DNA of 8,405 nt from Candidatus Hydrogenedentota bacterium (GTDB lineage Bacteria > Spirochaetota > Leptospiria > Turneriellales > J094), in contig RFJE01000288.1 of the NCBI GenBank assembly GCA_003695005.1, positions 1 through 8,405 on the forward strand, given 5' to 3'. Below the pieces are notes generated by a model. The model did no database searches, was not told where the DNA came from, and saw only the letters and a list, made by a program, of their open reading frames with translations. Of the stretch, positions 5,798-8,405 are shown in pieces; position 1 is the stretch's first letter; every line of letters starts with the position of its first letter. Position numbers and translations under genes: made by a program.

Positions 5798-5829
5798 TTG
5801 GCACATTTCTTGAATATATAACATATATA
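5798..5829 (+). promoter_or_regulatory. Candidate promoter of the propeller lipoprotein gene
   Basis: TTGGCA (5798-5803) resembles a -35 box. It is followed by a very A/T-rich stretch with CATATA (5822-5827, 18-bp spacer) or TATATA (5824-5829, 20-bp spacer) as -10. It lies 15-20 bp before the first ATG at 5844 and after the gatC operon ends. Several alternative -10 boxes make the exact start uncertain. Confidence 0.45.
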
Positions 5830-5843
5830 AAAAAGGGTGTAAT

Positions 5844-7238
5844 ATGAAACAGAGGGGAATTCGTACGTATATAAAAGTAAGGAGAGCTTGTATGGGATGG
5901 ACAATGAATATAGTGGTATGCGCAGCAGCTATTTTCTTTTTTGCATGTGTGAATGCAAAACCTATGGATCCGGGATTAGAGGATCATGATCCCCAAGTGC
6001 CAGTTTTTACGAGTCCGGTGAGCGTGCAAAAACTAACACCGATGACCGCATCAGATATCGATTCTTTGAAAAATGGTCAAGAGTTAGAAACAACAAACAT
6101 CATTTATCAAATCTGCCCCTCTTGCTGTTTAAGTTGTCAGTATGAACAAGAAGAGGCTAGTCCAAAACAGGAAGTTACCTCATCTTTCGTTGATTCTGAT
6201 CCTTGTATTGATAATGTGGTTTCTCAATTTCAGGATTTACCAATTCATGGTAGTAAAATTAGTGCCAATGCTAGTATAAGTTATGTCCATCCAGATCAAT
6301 ATACAGAAAAAGTAGATAATTTATTTGGTTTAGATAATCATATACAGGGGGTGGTGCGATTACGAAATGGACCATATTTAGCCGTTACAGGCTCAGATCC
6401 TCCTGCTGATAGTCGCTTACCATCTTGGTTAGCTTGGATTTTTGATTATTATCCGCGGGTAGCAGGTGATCTTTGGATTGTTAGATTAGATTCAAAAAGC
6501 CAAAAAGGCAGTGGGCGTTGGGGAACCAATGAGACCTTTAGCGTATTTCATCTTCCTCATCCTTGGGATACAATTGTGCTCCCCATCGAGATTGGCAATA
6601 AGGATCACTGGCATCCGGGAGGATTAGGTACAGAAGGAGATATTTTGGCTGTACCGCTTACAGGTTATCATACTTTGTTTTTTTACATGGATAACCCGGA
6701 AAATCCTAAAAAGATTGCTTATGAAATGCCCGTAGCAGAAGGAGCCGTTGATTTAGTAAAGCTATCGAACGGATATTACTTAATTGCATTTGAGCAGTTT
6801 ACATTTTACTTATCGAATTCCACAAATATTGCGAATGGTTTTTCAACAAGTGGAAAAACTGTTCCCATCAGTACACCTTCCGGGGGGGAATTTCAGTCTT
6901 TTAGCTTTATAAAACAGTGTGATGGGAAATTGTATTTAGCAGGTTTTGAAAATACAGGTTCTGCAGCTCCAACCTTTGGCAATGGAGAAGATTGGGGACG
7001 CCTTTATGAAGTGAATTTATCTGGCACTGGCTTACTCAATAATCCGCCAAGTTTCAATGCTGCACCGTCTTTAACTTTAAAAGCAGAGAAAAAATTTATA
7101 TGCTATGAAGATGGAAAATACTGTAATTTTGACGCAGCAGGAAACTTGTACATAGATCCAGCAACAAAGAAACTAATCTTGTATGGGGTTTATCACTTTC
7201 GAACATCAGATGAAAGGTTACGTTTTCGGGAGTTCTAG
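5844..7238 (+). CDS. Secreted, probably lipidated beta-propeller-like protein of unknown function
   Basis: The 464-residue product has a hydrophobic segment ending in FFFAC, a relaxed spirochaetal lipobox with Cys35 as likely lipid site. A low-complexity linker (36-130) contains an unusual cysteine cluster, CPSCCLSC (91-98), and Cys121. The rest reads as repeated beta strands typical of a propeller: HPGGLGTEGDILAVPL (257-272), LFFYMDNPENPKK (278-290), VDLVKLSNGYYLIAF (302-316), FIKQCDGKLYLAGF (355-368), GRLYEVNLSG (385-394) and a closing FDAAGNLYIDPATKK (429-443). These resemble secreted bacterial proteins of unknown role that I recall only loosely; the C-terminus looks complete. Two starts compete: the ATG at 5844 (AAGGG at 5833-5837, basic n-region) and the ATG at 5892, with TAAGGAG (5878-5884) at an ideal 7-nt spacing, giving 448 residues but no basic n-region. 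A G7 run lies at 6882-6888. Confidence 0.82.
   Translation: MKQRGIRTYIKVRRACMGWTMNIVVCAAAIFFFACVNAKPMDPGLEDHDPQVPVFTSPVSVQKLTPMTASDIDSLKNGQELETTNIIYQICPSCCLSCQYEQEEASPKQEVTSSFVDSDPCIDNVVSQFQDLPIHGSKISANASISYVHPDQYTEKVDNLFGLDNHIQGVVRLRNGPYLAVTGSDPPADSRLPSWLAWIFDYYPRVAGDLWIVRLDSKSQKGSGRWGTNETFSVFHLPHPWDTIVLPIEIGNKDHWHPGGLGTEGDILAVPLTGYHTLFFYMDNPENPKKIAYEMPVAEGAVDLVKLSNGYYLIAFEQFTFYLSNSTNIANGFSTSGKTVPISTPSGGEFQSFSFIKQCDGKLYLAGFENTGSAAPTFGNGEDWGRLYEVNLSGTGLLNNPPSFNAAPSLTLKAEKKFICYEDGKYCNFDAAGNLYIDPATKKLILYGVYHFRTSDERLRFREF
5878..5894 (+). promoter_or_regulatory. Internal ribosome-binding site for an alternative start
   Basis: TAAGGAG (5878-5884) stands 7 nt before the in-frame ATG at 5892-5894. 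It is the best ribosome site of the plus-strand genes here and competes with the AAGGG serving the ATG at 5844. It argues either for a start 16 codons downstream or for two translational starts. Confidence 0.55.
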
Positions 7239-7263
7239 AATTTAAATAAAAAGTCGGATAAGT

Positions 7264-7653
7264 TTATAAATAGGGTTGAATAGCTGTTTTATACAGAGCT
7301 TTAGGATAAACCAAATACGGTACACCCCATTGGTTTTTATCACCTAAAGAAAAGATGTTTAATGAAAATGTTGGGTTATTCTGCGAGTCCCCTTTGGCAA
7401 ACCGTATTCCTTGGTTCCCGCCATAAATAAGGTATGCTTCTCCATCACCGGAATCTTCAATACAAACAAGTTTGGCATCAACAGGTTGGTTGTTTTCCAT
7501 TCCTGCAACAAAGACTTCTTGCTTTTGTCCATTGTCGTCAATATAAAGCATTTTTCGAATGGTGATTGGTTTCTCTATGGCAAGGAAAGTCCGCTCATCC
7601 GTTTCGTTTGTATTTAGATTTGGATCTACTTCGATTTGGATAATTTGCTTCAT
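7264..7653 (-). CDS. Hypothetical protein, 129 residues
   Basis: I do not recognise this protein. It starts MKQIIQIEVDPNLN and contains hydrophilic, strand-like stretches such as ITIRKMLYIDD, KQEVFVAGME, AKLVCIEDS and AYLIYGGNQGIRF, ending in ALYKTAIQPYL. The look is of a small all-beta cytoplasmic protein. There is no signal peptide, membrane segment or known catalytic motif. I prefer the ATG at 7653, with TAGG 4 nt upstream, over a TTG five codons earlier (7668). The amino-acid composition is ordinary, and the opposite strand and other frames carry only shorter frames, so coding is likely. It converges on the propeller gene with a 25-bp gap and no terminator hairpin. Its upstream gap contains hairpins, so it probably has its own transcript or is read through from the ferritin-like gene. 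Confidence 0.65.
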   Translation of the reverse strand: MKQIIQIEVDPNLNTNETDERTFLAIEKPITIRKMLYIDDNGQKQEVFVAGMENNQPVDAKLVCIEDSGDGEAYLIYGGNQGIRFAKGDSQNNPTFSLNIFSLGDKNQWGVPYLVYPKALYKTAIQPYL

Positions 7654-7715
7654 AAAACCTAAATACAATCAGGATTCAATTTGTCTATGATACATATAGT
7701 GTGGATTTACAAGAT

Positions 7716-7745
7716 GAGGGTTGGCGGGAACTTAAGCCAACCCTC
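7716..7745. repeat. Perfect 10-bp inverted repeat in the spacer after the ferritin-like gene
   Basis: GAGGGTTGGC (7716-7725) pairs with GCCAACCCTC (7736-7745), loop GGGAACTTAA. The core GGTTGGCGG (7719-7727) can pair instead with CCGCCAACC (7762-7770). It lies between the stop of the ferritin-like gene and the start of the hypothetical gene on the minus strand. No U-run follows, so it is not a standard terminator. Confidence 0.8.
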
Positions 7746-7761
7746 GAGCTACAAGGATGTA

Positions 7762-7791
7762 CCGCCAACCTCTCGCCAACAGAAGTTGGCG
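7762..7791. repeat. Hairpin CGCCAAC-AGAA-GTTGGCG plus a further arm copy
   Basis: CGCCAAC (7774-7780) and GTTGGCG (7785-7791) form a 7-bp hairpin with an AGAA loop. The neighbouring CCGCCAACC (7762-7770) is another copy of the left arm. Together with 7716-7745, five copies of the GTTGGC/GCCAAC core lie within 76 bp. The hairpin begins 17 bp after the ferritin-like gene's stop and may mark or protect its mRNA 3' end. Confidence 0.8.
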
Positions 7792-7807
7792 CACAAATGG
7801 ACTAATT

Positions 7808-8405
7808 TTAAGCAGCTCCTATGAGCTCTTCTAAGCTAAGTCTATCGGCACTTTCTCCGTGCTCATATTTTAACAGGCCGATTTTCTCATAACGTGGTCG
7901 GATACGGTCGCTTAGCAAGCCAATTCGTTTTAAGTTAGGAATGAGTCGGCTAAATAGGGTTAGACGAAATTCTTGCATAATGGTAGAGTTTGTTATGATA
8001 TCCACCCAATTTCTCCAACTTGTTTTGTGTGCAAAAAACTCTTCGTAAAGTTCTTTAAACATAAAGCGATTGCGTAGTAAAACAGCTACTTCATAAGCCC
8101 AATCTTCTCGCTCTCTTCGAATGTTTTCGGGCGCTTCTTTTGTGTAGTAGTCTGCGAGGGCAATCACTCCATAGTGCACATGTCTTGCTTCATCGGCAAT
8201 GACTCCTTTTAAGAGTTCTTTGAGCAATGGCTCTTTTGTAAACTTATAAAAAGTCCCAAAGACACCTAAGGCTAATCCTTCCACCATAATTTGCATTCCT
8301 AAAAATTTCAAATCCCACTCAGAAGATCCATTTAAGTGATGCAAAATGGTAAACAAGTTATCATCCACTGTGTAAATCTTATCGAGTTTTTCATTTAAGT
8401 AGCGA
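7808..8405 (-). CDS. Ferritin-like di-iron protein (partial, N-terminus outside window)
   Basis: The frame is open to the right edge, so the start is missing; the GTG at 8368 lies in mid-frame and is not a convincing start, because coding (RYLNEKLDKIYT) continues upstream. The visible 199 residues contain the C-terminal half of a four-helix di-iron centre. Counting from the GTG codon as residue 1, Glu30 lies in the helix MVEGLALGVFGTF, and Glu60 and His63 lie in DEARHVHYG (59-67). A first E...ExxH helix pair should lie off the edge. The DEARHV motif and downstream basic helices resemble the ferritin-like oxygenase/oxidase group (AurF or R2-like proteins) more than storage ferritin. The reaction cannot be told. 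The C-terminus is acidic and complete (LSLEELIGAA). Confidence 0.82.
   Translation of the reverse strand, partial: RYLNEKLDKIYTVDDNLFTILHHLNGSSEWDLKFLGMQIMVEGLALGVFGTFYKFTKEPLLKELLKGVIADEARHVHYGVIALADYYTKEAPENIRREREDWAYEVAVLLRNRFMFKELYEEFFAHKTSWRNWVDIITNSTIMQEFRLTLFSRLIPNLKRIGLLSDRIRPRYEKIGLLKYEHGESADRLSLEELIGAA

Noticed and set aside
7359..7617. Alternative frames over the 129-residue gene (minus 7359-7541, plus 7411-7617)
   Set aside because: Both are shorter, lie inside the longer frame and lack a good ribosome site; the composition of the 129-residue frame looks more like a protein.
8366..8368. GTG as the true start of the ferritin-like gene
   Set aside because: The same frame stays open with protein-like sequence to the window edge, and half of the expected di-iron site would be missing.

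Overview
The window is AT-rich and gene-dense. It looks like a chromosomal segment of a spirochaete, most likely from the Leptospira group. This rests on a plastid-type ferredoxin-NADP+ reductase ending in tyrosine (known from Leptospira), a TatT-like (Tp0956-type) lipoprotein, and relaxed lipoboxes of spirochaetal style. The lineage call is inference, since there is no rRNA or other marker gene. No tRNA, rRNA, CRISPR array, transposase or phage gene was seen.

Left block, minus strand (1-4517). Four genes read leftwards in one direction: an FNR; 12 bp later a TatT/TPR-type lipoprotein; after 126 bp full of hairpins a short secretin; then, with a 4-bp ATGA stop/start overlap, a membrane-anchored protein with a TPR-like motif that runs off the window. 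The last three look like an envelope module: an outer-membrane channel, a TPR lipoprotein that could be its pilotin, and an inner-membrane-anchored partner. No type II secretion or type IV pilus gene (gspC/E/F, pilM-P) is visible beside it.

Divergent region (4518-4757). This 240-bp gap holds an element of about 126 bp bounded by imperfect inverted repeats, a third copy of the arm, an A/U-tract hairpin, and candidate promoters placed so that both flanking genes (fnr and gatC) may have leaderless mRNAs.

Middle block, plus strand (4758-7238). gatC, the small subunit of the tRNA-dependent amidotransferase, overlaps a class I methyltransferase by 1 bp. A 26-codon reading frame overlaps the end of the methyltransferase. 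After a likely promoter comes a secreted, probably lipidated protein that looks like a beta-propeller and has a Cys-rich N-terminal linker.

Right block, minus strand (7264-8405). A 129-residue orphan protein converges on the propeller gene with a 25-bp gap. Upstream of it is a second hairpin-rich spacer, then the C-terminal part of a ferritin-like di-iron protein that continues past the right edge.

A recurring theme is that three of the gaps (2604-2700, 4574-4699, 7716-7791) carry compound inverted repeats. In each, at least three copies of an arm can pair in mutually exclusive ways, and the arm sequence differs from gap to gap.
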